Assembly (NCBI GenBank): GCA_035279785.1
Contig: DATEHC010000156.1
Location: forward strand, 1 to 30,450
Direction of reading: 5' to 3'
From: 40CM-4-65-16 sp035279785
Lineage (GTDB): Bacteria; Chloroflexota; Dormibacteria; Dormibacterales; Dormibacteraceae
DNA: 30,450 nt
Shown here: positions 6,999 to 15,079 of the stretch, one piece after another
How positions within the stretch are numbered: position 1 is the first letter of the stretch
Layout: each line of letters begins with the position of its first letter
The notes under the pieces: generated by a model
What the model was told of the DNA's origin: nothing
Databases searched by the model: none
What the model saw: only the letters and a program-made list of their open reading frames with translations
Program-made: the position numbers and the translations under genes

Positions 6999-8181
6999 AG
7001 CGCTGTACACGGTTTTTCTTATCGCGCGGCGCGAGTTCGTGACGCGGGTGCGAAGCCGCTTTTTCATCGTGGGCACGGTCCTGTTCATGGCCGCCATCGC
7101 GGGCTACATCGTCATCCAGGCCTTCGTCATCGGCCGGATGATGACCACCGTCACAGTGGGCTTCACCCCCGATTCCCAGGTGCTCGCCCAGCCTCTGCAG
7201 GCCGCCGGCAGCGCCGAGAACCTGAACATCAAGATCGAAGACGTCGCGTCCGCGGCCGCGGGCGAGGCCAAGGTCCGCTCTGGAGACCTCGACGCGCTCG
7301 TCAGCGGCGATCCCTCAGGACCGCAGGTCGCGGTCAAGGACCAGCTCAACCCCACGGTCGAGGCCACGCTCGACACGCTGGTGAAGGGGCAGGCTCTCAA
7401 TCGCGCGCTGACGAGTGCGGGCGTATCTCCTTCAGTGGTCGAAGCGCCGGTGGCCGCCGCGACCATCCACGTCGTGTTCCTCGACCCCAACGCGGCGATC
7501 AAGACGCAGCGCACGGTCGTCGGCATCTTCGTCGCTGTTCTGCTTTACGTAGCGCTGGTGCTCTACGGGCAGCTCGTCGCCCAAGGCGTGGTCGAAGAGA
7601 AGTCGAATCGGGTCATCGAGATCCTGCTCGCCACGGTGCGGCCCCGGCAGCTGCTCATCGGCAAGGTGGTCGGCATCGGCGCGGTTGGTCTGCTGCAGCT
7701 GGTCCTCATCGGTGTGGTGGCCCTGATCACGGTGAGCCGGACGCAGGTCATCACGGTGCCGAACGTGGGCGTCGAATCCGTCGTCGCGGGCATCTTCTGG
7801 TTCATCGTCGGATTCCTCTTCTATGCGTTGATCTACGCGGCGGGCGGATCGCTCGTCTCACGGCAGGAGGACATCGGATCCGTCACGGCGCCGCTGTCGA
7901 TCGTCATCGTCGGCACCTACCTCGCCTTCTTCTGGGTCGTGGCGAACCCGAACAATCCGATCGGCATCGGCCTCTCCATGCTTCCGCCGTTTGCGCCGAT
8001 CCTCATGTCCTCGCGCATCGCCACCGGTGACGCACAGCTGTGGCAGTTCGTCGTGGCGGCGGTGCTCACGATCGCATCGATCTTCGGCCTCAACGCGCTC
8101 GCGGCGAGGATCTACTCCAACTCGGTGTTGCGCATCGGATCGCGCGTGCCAATCCTCGACGCGTGGCGCGGCGGGGCCTGA
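6982..8181 (+). CDS. NatB-like ABC exporter, permease subunit
   Basis: This 399-residue ABC-2 permease works with the ATPase just upstream. It has one TM helix near residues 25-48, then an extracytoplasmic domain of about 130 residues, then five or six helices from VVGIFVAVLLYVALVLYG onward. The cytoplasmic motif GVVEEKSNRVIEILLATVRP is highly characteristic of the NatB/YhaP group. The start is TTG at 6982, supported by GGAG seven bases upstream inside the ATPase gene. No ATG or GTG is better placed. The gene is followed by a strong terminator at 8221-8247. The substrate is not predictable from sequence. Confidence 0.88.
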   Translation: MPRPPEALYTVFLIARREFVTRVRSRFFIVGTVLFMAAIAGYIVIQAFVIGRMMTTVTVGFTPDSQVLAQPLQAAGSAENLNIKIEDVASAAAGEAKVRSGDLDALVSGDPSGPQVAVKDQLNPTVEATLDTLVKGQALNRALTSAGVSPSVVEAPVAAATIHVVFLDPNAAIKTQRTVVGIFVAVLLYVALVLYGQLVAQGVVEEKSNRVIEILLATVRPRQLLIGKVVGIGAVGLLQLVLIGVVALITVSRTQVITVPNVGVESVVAGIFWFIVGFLFYALIYAAGGSLVSRQEDIGSVTAPLSIVIVGTYLAFFWVVANPNNPIGIGLSMLPPFAPILMSSRIATGDAQLWQFVVAAVLTIASIFGLNALAARIYSNSVLRIGSRVPILDAWRGGA

Positions 8182-8220
8182 TCATTGCCGGCTACCGCGA
8201 GACTAGCCCGGGAATGCGGC

Positions 8221-8247
8221 GGGCGCGGCGGATGCACCGCCGCGCCC
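8221..8247. terminator. Strong hairpin terminator between convergent genes
   Basis: GGGCGCGGCGG (8221-8231) and CCGCCGCGCCC (8237-8247) form a perfect 11-bp stem with a 5-base loop, followed on the plus strand by TCTGTCTTCT. It lies between the converging NatB-like and VOC genes and may serve both strands. Confidence 0.75.
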
Positions 8248-8260
8248 TCTGTCTTCTGGT

Positions 8261-8665
8261 CTAAGCGCTCTCCGACGCGGCGCCCGCGCCCACTTCCGCG
8301 GCCGCCGTTTCGTCCGCCTCGAAGATGCCGAAGATGTTCCCCTCGGTGTCCTTGCAGTAAGCGAAGTAGCCCTGTCCCGGCACCGCGGTCTTCTCCTGCA
8401 GCACGTGGCCACCGGCCTTCTTCACGGCGTCGGCGCCGGCTTCCCACTTGTCGACGCTGATCGTGTTGATCACCGCCTGCTTGTGGTCGGTCCGGTCCAT
8501 GATCGCGCCGTCGATGCCGATCTCGTCCTTCTCGCCGGTGGCGGCCAGCAGGTATGTAAACGGTCCACCCCAGTCGTTGATCTTCCAGCCGAACGCCTTC
8601 TCGTAGAACGCCGCCGCGCGCTTCGGATCGTCGGCCGTGATCTCGAAATGGCTGACTCGTCCCAT
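8261..8665 (-). CDS. VOC (glyoxalase/bleomycin resistance) family protein
   Basis: This 134-residue protein is built from two beta-alpha-beta-beta-beta modules of the vicinal oxygen chelate fold. Module 1 runs from GRVSHFEITADDPKRAAAFYE; module 2 ends in the typical FAYCKDTEGNIFGIFE. Potential metal ligands are His (SHFEI) and Glu (GIFEAD), but the chemistry is unknown; members include lyases, dioxygenases and binding proteins. The start is ATG 8665, with GGGAGG six bases upstream; an in-frame GTG at 8695 lies before this SD site and is rejected. It converges on the NatB-like gene across a terminator. The last 12 residues are a low-complexity Ala/Glu-rich tail. Confidence 0.88.
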   Translation of the reverse strand: MGRVSHFEITADDPKRAAAFYEKAFGWKINDWGGPFTYLLAATGEKDEIGIDGAIMDRTDHKQAVINTISVDKWEAGADAVKKAGGHVLQEKTAVPGQGYFAYCKDTEGNIFGIFEADETAAAEVGAGAASESA

Positions 8666-8715
8666 GGTCTTCCTCCCTGAATGTGGCGGGCTCACCGACA
8701 GAATACAGCCGCCCG

Positions 8716-9240
8716 TTACGTGCCCGGATCTGCAAGAACTTTGTAGAAGAACGTGGTCGGGCGCAGCTGCCCGTCGGGCCGATACGCGAAATCGGGAATG
8801 ACGCCGGCCGCGGTCCAGCCGAGCTTGCGATACAGACGTTCCGCGGGGCTTTCGGTCTCCGTGTCGAGAAACAGCAAGGTGCGCGACGCCGCGCGGGCGT
8901 GCGACTCGGCGGCGTCCATCAACTCGATTGCCAGACCCTGGCGGCGCATCGACGAATGGACGAGCAGCTTGGCCACCTCCGCGCGATGGCGGCCGTTGGG
9001 GAACCGAGCGAAGCCGAGCTGCACGGTCCCGACGATGCGGCCCTCGACTCTTGCTGCCAGCAAGACCGAGCGTCCCGCGCCGACCGCGTCCACTACCTCG
9101 GACCAGAAAGACAGGGCATCTCTTCGCGAGATCCCGGCTGGAAAGCCAACTGAGGCATTCCCATCGATGGCATCGAGGAGCAGATCGGAAAGGGCGTCGA
9201 GGTCCGAGCTGGCCACCGGCGGCCCGAGTCGCTCGATCAT
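8716..9240 (-). CDS. GNAT family N-acetyltransferase
   Basis: This 174-residue protein should transfer an acetyl group from acetyl-CoA to an amine. The core is visible: GRIVGTVQLGF (beta 4), then HRAEVAKLLVHSSMRRQGLAIELM with the CoA pyrophosphate-binding R/Q-x-x-G motif (RRQGLA), LFLDTE, and AERLYRKLGW near the end. The start is ATG 9240. The transglutaminase-like gene stops at 9245, four bases upstream, so the two are likely an operon. The frame remains open far upstream, but only as the shadow of that neighbour. The acceptor is unknown. The layout (N-terminal region, then EVAKLLVHSSMRRQGL) resembles small-molecule acetyltransferases rather than ribosomal ones. Confidence 0.88.
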   Translation of the reverse strand: MIERLGPPVASSDLDALSDLLLDAIDGNASVGFPAGISRRDALSFWSEVVDAVGAGRSVLLAARVEGRIVGTVQLGFARFPNGRHRAEVAKLLVHSSMRRQGLAIELMDAAESHARAASRTLLFLDTETESPAERLYRKLGWTAAGVIPDFAYRPDGQLRPTTFFYKVLADPGT

Positions 9241-9244
9241 GAAG

Positions 9245-9895
9245 CTACATCCAGCGCTCGCGGCGCCGGTAGATGTCGACGACGGGGCCTTCGGGATGCC
9301 GTTGCTTGTACGCACGAAACCGCGCGAGCAAGCGGCGGTAACGCTCGTTCGAAGACCTGAGCTTGCGGTGCGGAATCTCGAGGAGATAGTTCTCGACCCT
9401 CCACACGTTCTTTTCGGAAAGCCGCCAGTCGTACGCGCCGAGGGCGCGCAGGTCCGCGAGCTGGTAGCCGGTGATACGACCGGTGAAATCGACGTATGGG
9501 TCGAAGTAGCTCCACACGAGGTCGCGGATGCCACGGAACACGGGCTTGCGGCCATGAAGTCCGGCATCGCGCGAGCGGGCCACCGAGCCCCACTTGCCCC
9601 GACGGCGAAACACGAAGATCACGTGGTCGACGCCGTCCTTGGACTCGAAGCTCAGGACCAGCGGCGGGTAGCCGTGCTGCTCCAGGATCACGGCCGAGGC
9701 GAGCGCCGCCTCCAGGCAGTGAGCCGTGTTGAGGCGCACGACCTGGCGAAAAGATCGGAGGGTGTCGCCGCCTTTCTCCCAGTTGTAGGGGAGCCCGCGC
9801 AGGTACCGCTGGACCTGCTCCGGTGTGCGGTATTGCTGGATGATTCGCCGCTCGTTCGGAGTGAAGGCGTCAGGCGAAGGGGTCGGCGGATGCAT
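9245..9895 (-). CDS. Transglutaminase-like cysteine-protease-fold protein, function unknown
   Basis: This 216-residue soluble protein has a plausible Cys-His-Asp triad: Cys60 in TAHCLEAALASAV, His91 in GVDHVIFVFR and Asp110 in ARSRDAG. This order and spacing match the transglutaminase-like (papain-fold) superfamily, in which Cys starts a helix and His and Asp lie on following strands. The C-terminal part (RITGYQLADL, EKNVWRVENYLLEIPH) is not a known domain to me. The start is ATG 9895; no SD is visible. Homologues that I recall are uncharacterised bacterial proteins. It is four bases upstream of the GNAT gene, so it may modify or process the same target; that is inference. Confidence 0.7.
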   Translation of the reverse strand: MHPPTPSPDAFTPNERRIIQQYRTPEQVQRYLRGLPYNWEKGGDTLRSFRQVVRLNTAHCLEAALASAVILEQHGYPPLVLSFESKDGVDHVIFVFRRRGKWGSVARSRDAGLHGRKPVFRGIRDLVWSYFDPYVDFTGRITGYQLADLRALGAYDWRLSEKNVWRVENYLLEIPHRKLRSSNERYRRLLARFRAYKQRHPEGPVVDIYRRRERWM

Positions 9896-9936
9896 GGTCG
9901 ACTATTTTCCGGCGACCCGAGCCTGGTTATCGACGC

Positions 9937-10806
9937 TTACGAGTCTCCGTCGAGGACCTCGCGCAGCCTGCGTGCGAACGCCTCCGGCTTCCCGGGATAT
10001 CCGGACTCCTCGCCCATGAATCCGCCGTGATGGCTCGGGAACATCGCGGGCTGCTGATCGAGACGGGCCGCGGTGGCAACCGAGGTGCGCCCGGTGAATA
10101 TGGCCGTCGATTCTTCACCCAGACCGATGACGATCCGCGTAGGCGCAGCCTTCAGCGCGTCCCAGTCGGGCTCGTAGTCCGTGATGGCCCACGATCGGTC
10201 CGAGAGGAGGGGGTCGTCGCGTGACCCGTCATCGTCGGCCGGCATTCCGAACATCGCCGGATCCGGCGCAGGCTGCGCGAAGAATTCGTCGTTGAACTCG
10301 CCGCCGTGCGACGTCATCGCAATGAAGGCGGCCATCCCGGCGCCCCACCCCTTCGCCTCGTACGCGTCGCGAAAGCGGGCGCGAGCGCGCTCGGCACCTT
10401 TGACGTCAGGCAGGACCGAGAACAGCGGCGGCTCATGTGCCACGAGCGTCGTCACGTCGTTCGGGTATGCCGCCACGAGCGCCAACGCCGTGATGGCGCC
10501 GCCGCTGCTCGCGAGCATCTCGACGGGGCCGGCGCCAAGTGTCTCGATGATGGCGTGTATGTCTTTCGCCTGGACCATCGGCGAATTGTCGACCCGGCCG
10601 TCCTTGCGGGTGCTGCGGCCGAGCCCCCGCGGGTCGTATGTGACGACCGTGCGGTCGGGAAACTGAGACACCAACGCAGCGAATCCGCCGGCCGTCATCG
10701 GCTGCGCGATCATGAGGAGCGGTGCCCGGCCGGTCGCGGTCGGCAGCGGGCCGTGAACGTCGTAGACGATGTCGGCCTCGGGTGTTGACAGTGTGTGCGT
10801 GGTCAT
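9937..10806 (-). CDS. Alpha/beta hydrolase
   Basis: This 289-residue protein has the alpha/beta hydrolase fold. The oxyanion region is near LLMIAQPMTAGGF, and VVTYDPRGLGRS is the strand-4 turn. The nucleophile elbow LASSGGAI places Ser101 as catalytic. The first Gly of the usual GxSxG is Ala here, as in some relatives. A late Asp probably lies after RIVIGLGEES, and His is in FPSHHGGFM. The acidic insert around residues 170-190 would form the lid. The start is ATG 10806, with AGAGGT close upstream; a longer in-frame start lies before this and is less likely. The substrate is unknown. The gene is divergent from the DUF899 gene, with a perfect inverted repeat between them. Confidence 0.85.
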   Translation of the reverse strand: MTTHTLSTPEADIVYDVHGPLPTATGRAPLLMIAQPMTAGGFAALVSQFPDRTVVTYDPRGLGRSTRKDGRVDNSPMVQAKDIHAIIETLGAGPVEMLASSGGAITALALVAAYPNDVTTLVAHEPPLFSVLPDVKGAERARARFRDAYEAKGWGAGMAAFIAMTSHGGEFNDEFFAQPAPDPAMFGMPADDDGSRDDPLLSDRSWAITDYEPDWDALKAAPTRIVIGLGEESTAIFTGRTSVATAARLDQQPAMFPSHHGGFMGEESGYPGKPEAFARRLREVLDGDS

Positions 10807-10836
10807 ACCTCTATCGACTTCTCCCAAGTCACAAAT

Positions 10837-10853
10837 TCATCGGAGCCCGATGA
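10837..10853. promoter_or_regulatory. Perfect inverted repeat in a divergent promoter region
   Basis: TCATCGG and CCGATGA flank three bases (10837-10853), a perfect 7-bp dyad. It lies between the divergent alpha/beta hydrolase and DUF899 starts, so one dimeric regulator could act on both. The rest of this roughly 105-base region shows no other strong signal except the DUF899 SD site. Confidence 0.4.
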
Positions 10854-10912
10854 CTATGCGCGGCACTCACGGTCTTACGTTTTGAAGCTAACCTCGAACA
10901 GGAGGAGACGAG

Positions 10913-11650
10913 ATGCCTGAACACAAGGTCGGAACAGAGAAGGAATGGCAGGCCGCGAGGGCCGAGCTCGCCAAGCTCGAAGCCGAGCTGGCGGAGCGAG
11001 ACGCGGAGATCAAGAAGAAGCGCCTCGACCTTCCGTGGGTGCCGGTCGAGAAGGAGTACGTCTTTGACACGGTCGACGGCAAGAAGTCACTGGCGGAGTT
11101 GTTCGACGGCCGCTCGCAGCTGCTGGCCTACAACATCATGTTCGGGCCTGATTTCTCGGTGGGCGCGTGCCCGGGCTGCACGAGCCTGGCCGACGGGCTC
11201 GACGGCACGCTGGTCCACATGAACCACCGCGACGTGACCCTGATCTGCTTCTCGCGCGCGCCGATCGAGCGGCTCACGGCATACAAGCGGCGGATGGGCT
11301 GGCAGTTCAACTACGTCTCCACTAACAACACCGACTTCCCGTTCGACTTCGGCCTTGCCCTGAAGAAGGAGGAGATTCAGCAGATTCCGCCTCTGATGGA
11401 GATCGTCAACAACCCGCCCGACTGGATGGTGGAATGGTCGCAGCAGGTCGGGGCGGATCTCATCGACGGAATACGCGAGAACCCGGGATATATCGCATTC
11501 GCCCGAGAGAACGGGACGGTCTATCACACGTACACGGTGACCGCGCCCGATCCGTTCGTCTCGCCCTTCTTCAGCTTCCTGCTCGACCGCACGCCGAAGC
11601 CGCAACCGCCCGAACCTCGCGCGTGGCGCAAGGACGAATACCCGGACTAG
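10913..11650 (+). CDS. DUF899 family thioredoxin-like protein
   Basis: This 245-residue protein matches the DUF899 family, which has a thioredoxin-like fold. After an N-terminal coiled-coil-like helix (about residues 5-40, rich in A/E/K), it reads LPWVPVEKEYVFDT, then the signature YNIMFGPDF and GACPGCTSLADG with a CPGC pair. It continues with HMNHRDVTLICFSRAP and MGWQFNYVSTNNTDFPFDFG, and ends with VYHTYT. The CPGC suggests a redox role, but no reaction is established. The start is ATG 10913, with AGGAGG about six bases upstream. Its TAG shares bases with the stop of the convergent membrane-protein gene, leaving no room for a terminator. Confidence 0.9.
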   Translation: MPEHKVGTEKEWQAARAELAKLEAELAERDAEIKKKRLDLPWVPVEKEYVFDTVDGKKSLAELFDGRSQLLAYNIMFGPDFSVGACPGCTSLADGLDGTLVHMNHRDVTLICFSRAPIERLTAYKRRMGWQFNYVSTNNTDFPFDFGLALKKEEIQQIPPLMEIVNNPPDWMVEWSQQVGADLIDGIRENPGYIAFARENGTVYHTYTVTAPDPFVSPFFSFLLDRTPKPQPPEPRAWRKDEYPD

Positions 11651-13356
11651 ACGCGGCCCGCCGGTTCGCCCGCGGGCTCTCTCGCCGTGACCGGGGCCGT
11701 TTTCAGCCGCGTCGGCCTTCCCTTCCAGGCGAAATAGCGGTTGAACGCGACCGAGCCGCCTCCGAACCCCAGGAAGAGGATCACGGCCGTGACCAGCGGT
11801 GCTTTGCTCGGATGGACCGCCCCCTGTTCGGGATGCAGCAGCACCTGCACCAGCCCGAAGACGGCGACCGCAAAGATCACGGCCCACACGCCGCGGTGCC
11901 ACGCGATCAGCTTGCCGCCCTGTAGCGACTTGAGCGGCAGGAGGCCGACGACGTTGCCCACCAGGCCACCCACGAAGACCGACGCCAGGAAATCATCGAC
12001 CAGGATCAGCGGCCACGCCGATCCGGAGCGTCCGGCGATCGGATTGACAAGCGACCATGCCACCCAGGCCGCAAGGGCGAGGGCCATCGTGACGGCTGAT
12101 GCGATCGCCGCCTGATGCCCGCCTTCGCGCTTGGCGAGCTGCGTGCCGAACGCAATTCCACAAACGAGCCCGTAGAAGTAGCCGGGCTGGAAGTCCGTCA
12201 GGCGGGACAGCAGCACGCAGGCGGCGGCGATCGCCAGACCGAGCGGCAACGCCTGGAAGCGCCAATCGGTCTTGCGCGCGCGGGCGCGTCGGTAAGCGAG
12301 ACCCACGAGAGCCGACACGGCGATTCCATATGCGAGCGTCACCAGGGTGGCGACGTAGCTCGTGGCTGACTTCGAGGTGAACCCGAACGTCGGGTCGAGC
12401 AGGCCGTTGATCACTCCGCCGATCGCGAGAACTCCGACGAAGACGGCGAGCTCTCGCCGCCTCACGTCCATTGCGTGTGCGACTCGTTGACGCAGCCGTC
12501 GCGCGGCCACCACGGCAATGTCGAAGCGCTTGAGCGCGGCCGTGATCTCGGCGTAGTTCTCGCTGAGCGTGTGGTTGAAGAGGGCCGATGGAAAAGTGAC
12601 GAAGAGAATGACCAGCGCCGTGATGACGACGTTCGCGACGATCAGGACCGGGCTTCGGAAAGCCTGCCGCGGAGAGTTGAGCGAGGAGGCGAGGCTTGAG
12701 ACCGTCAGCGCCGCGGCGTGCGCCGCCGGAGCTACGTAACCGACGGGGTGGCCCACGATTGTGAGGTTCTCGGCGACCCAACTGGTCGGCTGGTTCCCGT
12801 TGCATCCCCAGCCGGCGACGAGGCTCTCGGTGCCGGTCACGGTCGTTGCCAGCCAGCCGGGCCCGTTCTGTTTGGCGTCGGTGACGCGCAGATTCAGGTG
12901 TTGGGCCGGCCGCGTAGCCCCGCCTGGTGGCGGACACGTGAAGCCGCCGAAACCGCTGATCGGAATGTCGACCGAGTAGGTCGGGCCCGACTGCTGGAGG
13001 CCAGTCGGCCCTGGAGTGCCTTGAAATCCGCTCGCGTTGCTGAAGAAGGTGAAGGACGCGGCTTGCGATGGATCGGGTCCATTCGGGCCCCAGATGCGAA
13101 CGCTGCACGAGCCGGGCGACGGACATGTCGACTCGAACCAGATCTTGTCTGTGGCCTGATGGCCGACAGGCCTGTTGGTGGGCTGCTTCGGTCCGGTGTA
13201 CGAGGCGACGGTCACGGTGAGGTTCCATGAACCCTGGAGGCGCGCGTTCACCAGGTCGGGGCCGGCGGCGGCCGCGGTCGACAGGCTTGCGGGCGCCAGG
13301 CACACGGCGAACAGGCAGGCCATGGCGGCGCGAACCACCCCGCGAATGCGACTCAT
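11647..13356 (-). CDS. Exported protein with a beta-rich N-terminal domain and a multi-TM C-terminal half, unknown function
   Basis: The product has 569 residues from ATG 13356; GAGGAGG lies just upstream. Residues 1-33 look like a signal peptide (basic start, MACLFAVCL, then ASLSTAAAAG). Residues 35-215 form a Gly/Pro/Thr-rich extracytoplasmic region with several cysteines (TCPSPGSCS, FTCPPPGG, WGCNGN), likely disulphide-bonded and beta-rich. A TM helix follows (LIVANVVITALVILFV), then a cytoplasmic region (about 275-305) and about eight more helices. The motifs LNSPRQAFRSPVLI and FNHTLSENYAEI join the halves. I do not recognise the family. The upstream region carries two copies of a palindrome. 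It is downstream of the DrrB-like gene on the same strand, and its stop overlaps the DUF899 stop. Confidence 0.75.
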   Translation of the reverse strand: MSRIRGVVRAAMACLFAVCLAPASLSTAAAAGPDLVNARLQGSWNLTVTVASYTGPKQPTNRPVGHQATDKIWFESTCPSPGSCSVRIWGPNGPDPSQAASFTFFSNASGFQGTPGPTGLQQSGPTYSVDIPISGFGGFTCPPPGGATRPAQHLNLRVTDAKQNGPGWLATTVTGTESLVAGWGCNGNQPTSWVAENLTIVGHPVGYVAPAAHAAALTVSSLASSLNSPRQAFRSPVLIVANVVITALVILFVTFPSALFNHTLSENYAEITAALKRFDIAVVAARRLRQRVAHAMDVRRRELAVFVGVLAIGGVINGLLDPTFGFTSKSATSYVATLVTLAYGIAVSALVGLAYRRARARKTDWRFQALPLGLAIAAACVLLSRLTDFQPGYFYGLVCGIAFGTQLAKREGGHQAAIASAVTMALALAAWVAWSLVNPIAGRSGSAWPLILVDDFLASVFVGGLVGNVVGLLPLKSLQGGKLIAWHRGVWAVIFAVAVFGLVQVLLHPEQGAVHPSKAPLVTAVILFLGFGGGSVAFNRYFAWKGRPTRLKTAPVTAREPAGEPAGRV

Positions 13357-13423
13357 CTCCCTCCTCAAATCACGCCGAGGCCGGGCCAAACAATAACCGG
13401 GCGCATCATGAGCACGGGAGTGC

Positions 13424-13480
13424 GATAGTCCGGACTATCTCCGCATGTCGGCGCGGCCGATGGTGTGTTAGTCCGGACTA
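13424..13480 (-). promoter_or_regulatory. Pair of TAGTCCGGACTA palindromes upstream of the exported membrane protein
   Basis: GATAGTCCGGACTATC (13424-13439) is a perfect 16-bp palindrome. A second copy with a perfect 12-bp core, TAGTCCGGACTA, is at 13469-13480. Their centres are 43 bp apart, close to four helical turns, so dimers would bind the same DNA face. They lie 68 to 125 bp before the ATG of the membrane protein and after the stop of the DrrB-like gene. A -10-like TATTGT lies downstream of them on the minus strand. Confidence 0.65.
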
Positions 13481-13504
13481 TCGCGTGATGGACCTCGTGG
13501 CCTT

Positions 13505-14266
13505 CTAGGCGATCTTGCGGCGATAGATGACCATGGCGAATGCGTACGCGACCACAAGGATGCCCACACACCACGCAAGTGCGATCCAGATGTCGGTGCC
13601 GACCGGATGCCCCGTGAACAGGTTGCGGATCGCGTTGACGATCGAAGTGACCGGCTGGTGCTCGGCGAACGCGCGCACGGGGCCTGGCATTGTTTGGGTT
13701 GGGACGAACGCCGAGCTGATGAACGGCAGGAACAAGAGCGGGTAGGCAAAAGCGCTGGCTCCATCGACCGACGTGGCGGTGAGGCCCGGGATCACGGCGA
13801 TCCAGGTCAACGCCAGGGTGAACAGAACCAGGATGCCGGCGACAGCCAGCCACGCCGGCACTCCCGCGTCGGAGCGGAAGCCGATGAGGAGAGCAACGAG
13901 CACGACAACCATCAGTGAGATCAGGTTGGCGACGAGCGATGTCAGCACGTGAGCCCACAAGACCGAAGACCGTGCGATCGGCAAGGATTGAAATCGCTCG
14001 AAGATGCCGCTCTTCATGTCCAGAAAGAGCCGGAAAGCGGTGTAAGAGATGCCCGAAGCGATCGTGATCAGCAGGATTCCTGGCAGTAGGTAGTCGACAT
14101 ACGAATCGGTCCCTGCCTTGATCGCGCCGCCGAACACGAAAACGAACAGCAGCATGAAGGCGATCGGCATGATCGTCGTCGTGATGATGGTGTCGAGGCT
14201 GCGCGTGATGTGGCGCAGGGATCTTCCGAGCAGAACAGTGCTGTCGGCGAAGAAGTAACCGGTCAT
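13505..14266 (-). CDS. DrrB-like ABC-2 permease
   Basis: This 253-residue permease resembles the daunorubicin-resistance (DrrB) group. It has six hydrophobic segments, the N-terminal signature RSLRHITRSLDTIITTTIMPIAF-like stretch, VDYLLPGILL, MKSGIFERFQSLPIARSSVL between helices 2 and 3, and SSAFVPTQTMPGPVRAFAEHQPVT before the last helix. It pairs with the DrrA-like ATPase nine bases upstream. AGGAG with a 6-base spacer precedes ATG 14266. In context it is the last gene of a PadR-controlled operon, so it probably exports a hydrophobic compound sensed by that regulator. The substrate is unknown. Confidence 0.9.
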   Translation of the reverse strand: MTGYFFADSTVLLGRSLRHITRSLDTIITTTIMPIAFMLLFVFVFGGAIKAGTDSYVDYLLPGILLITIASGISYTAFRLFLDMKSGIFERFQSLPIARSSVLWAHVLTSLVANLISLMVVVLVALLIGFRSDAGVPAWLAVAGILVLFTLALTWIAVIPGLTATSVDGASAFAYPLLFLPFISSAFVPTQTMPGPVRAFAEHQPVTSIVNAIRNLFTGHPVGTDIWIALAWCVGILVVAYAFAMVIYRRKIA

Positions 14267-14275
14267 GGCTTGCTC

Positions 14276-15079
14276 CTAACTCCTCGCTGCCGGCGTTGCG
14301 CTCGTGGCCGGCCTCGCGGTTTGGTGGTCATCGCCGACGATCGCGAGAAAAACGTCCTCGAGGGTCGGCTGCTTCTCGACGTATTCGACCTTGGCGGGCG
14401 GTATCAGCTTCTTGAGCTCGCTCAGGGTGCCGTTGACGAGGATCTTTCCCTGGTCGAGGATCGCAATACGATCGGCCAGCTGTTCGGCCTCGTCGAGGTA
14501 TTGAGTCGTCAGCAACACCGTCGCGCCGCGGGTGGCGAGCTCCCTGACGGCCTGCCAAACCTCGATGCGCGCCTGCGGGTCCAGCCCGCTCGTCGGCTCG
14601 TCGAGGAAGATCACCGGCGGATCTCCGAGAAGGCTCATTGCGATGTCGAGGCGGCGACGCATGCCACCCGAGTACGTCGACACCCTGCGTGTGGCCGCCT
14701 CGGTGAGCGAGAAACGTTCCAGCAGGTCGTCAGCCGTCCGACCCGGATCCTTCAGGTGCCGCAGCCGAGCGATGAGGACCAGGTTCTCCCGACCGCTGAG
14801 GATCTCATCGACGGCGGCGAACTGTCCCGTGAGGCTGATGGACTCCCGCACCTTCGCCGGTTGTCGTGCGACGTCGAAGCCGGCGATGCGCGCGGTCCCG
14901 GCGTCTGCCTTGAGAAGCGTGGACAGGATTCTCACGATCGTGGTCTTGCCGGCACCGTTGGAACCGAGCAGGGCGAAGATGCTGCCACGCGCCACCTCGA
15001 AGTCCACTCCGCGCAACACGTGCAGGTCCTTGTAGGACTTCTGCAGGCCGCTGACCTGGATGGTTGCAGTCGTGGTCAT
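14276..15079 (-). CDS. DrrA-like ABC exporter ATPase
   Basis: This 267-residue ATPase has Walker A GSNGAGKT (39-46), signature YSGGM (136-140), Walker B FLDEP (158-162) and switch TTQ in VLLTTQYLDEAEQ. The C-terminal LEDVFLAIVGDD end is typical of the DrrA group, which exports drugs together with a DrrB partner. The start is ATG 15079, overlapping the DUF1048 stop as ATGA; the frame runs on upstream without a start supported by family length. It is the third gene of the PadR, DUF1048, ATPase, permease operon. The Gln of the TTQ switch replaces the usual His, as is common in this family. Confidence 0.92.
   Translation of the reverse strand: MTTTATIQVSGLQKSYKDLHVLRGVDFEVARGSIFALLGSNGAGKTTIVRILSTLLKADAGTARIAGFDVARQPAKVRESISLTGQFAAVDEILSGRENLVLIARLRHLKDPGRTADDLLERFSLTEAATRRVSTYSGGMRRRLDIAMSLLGDPPVIFLDEPTSGLDPQARIEVWQAVRELATRGATVLLTTQYLDEAEQLADRIAILDQGKILVNGTLSELKKLIPPAKVEYVEKQPTLEDVFLAIVGDDHQTARPATSATPAARS

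Noticed and set aside
11087..11902. Minus-strand frame of about 270 codons over the DUF899 gene
   Set aside because: It is antisense to a well-supported DUF899 gene with a good SD site. The translation is Arg- and Ala-rich without domains.
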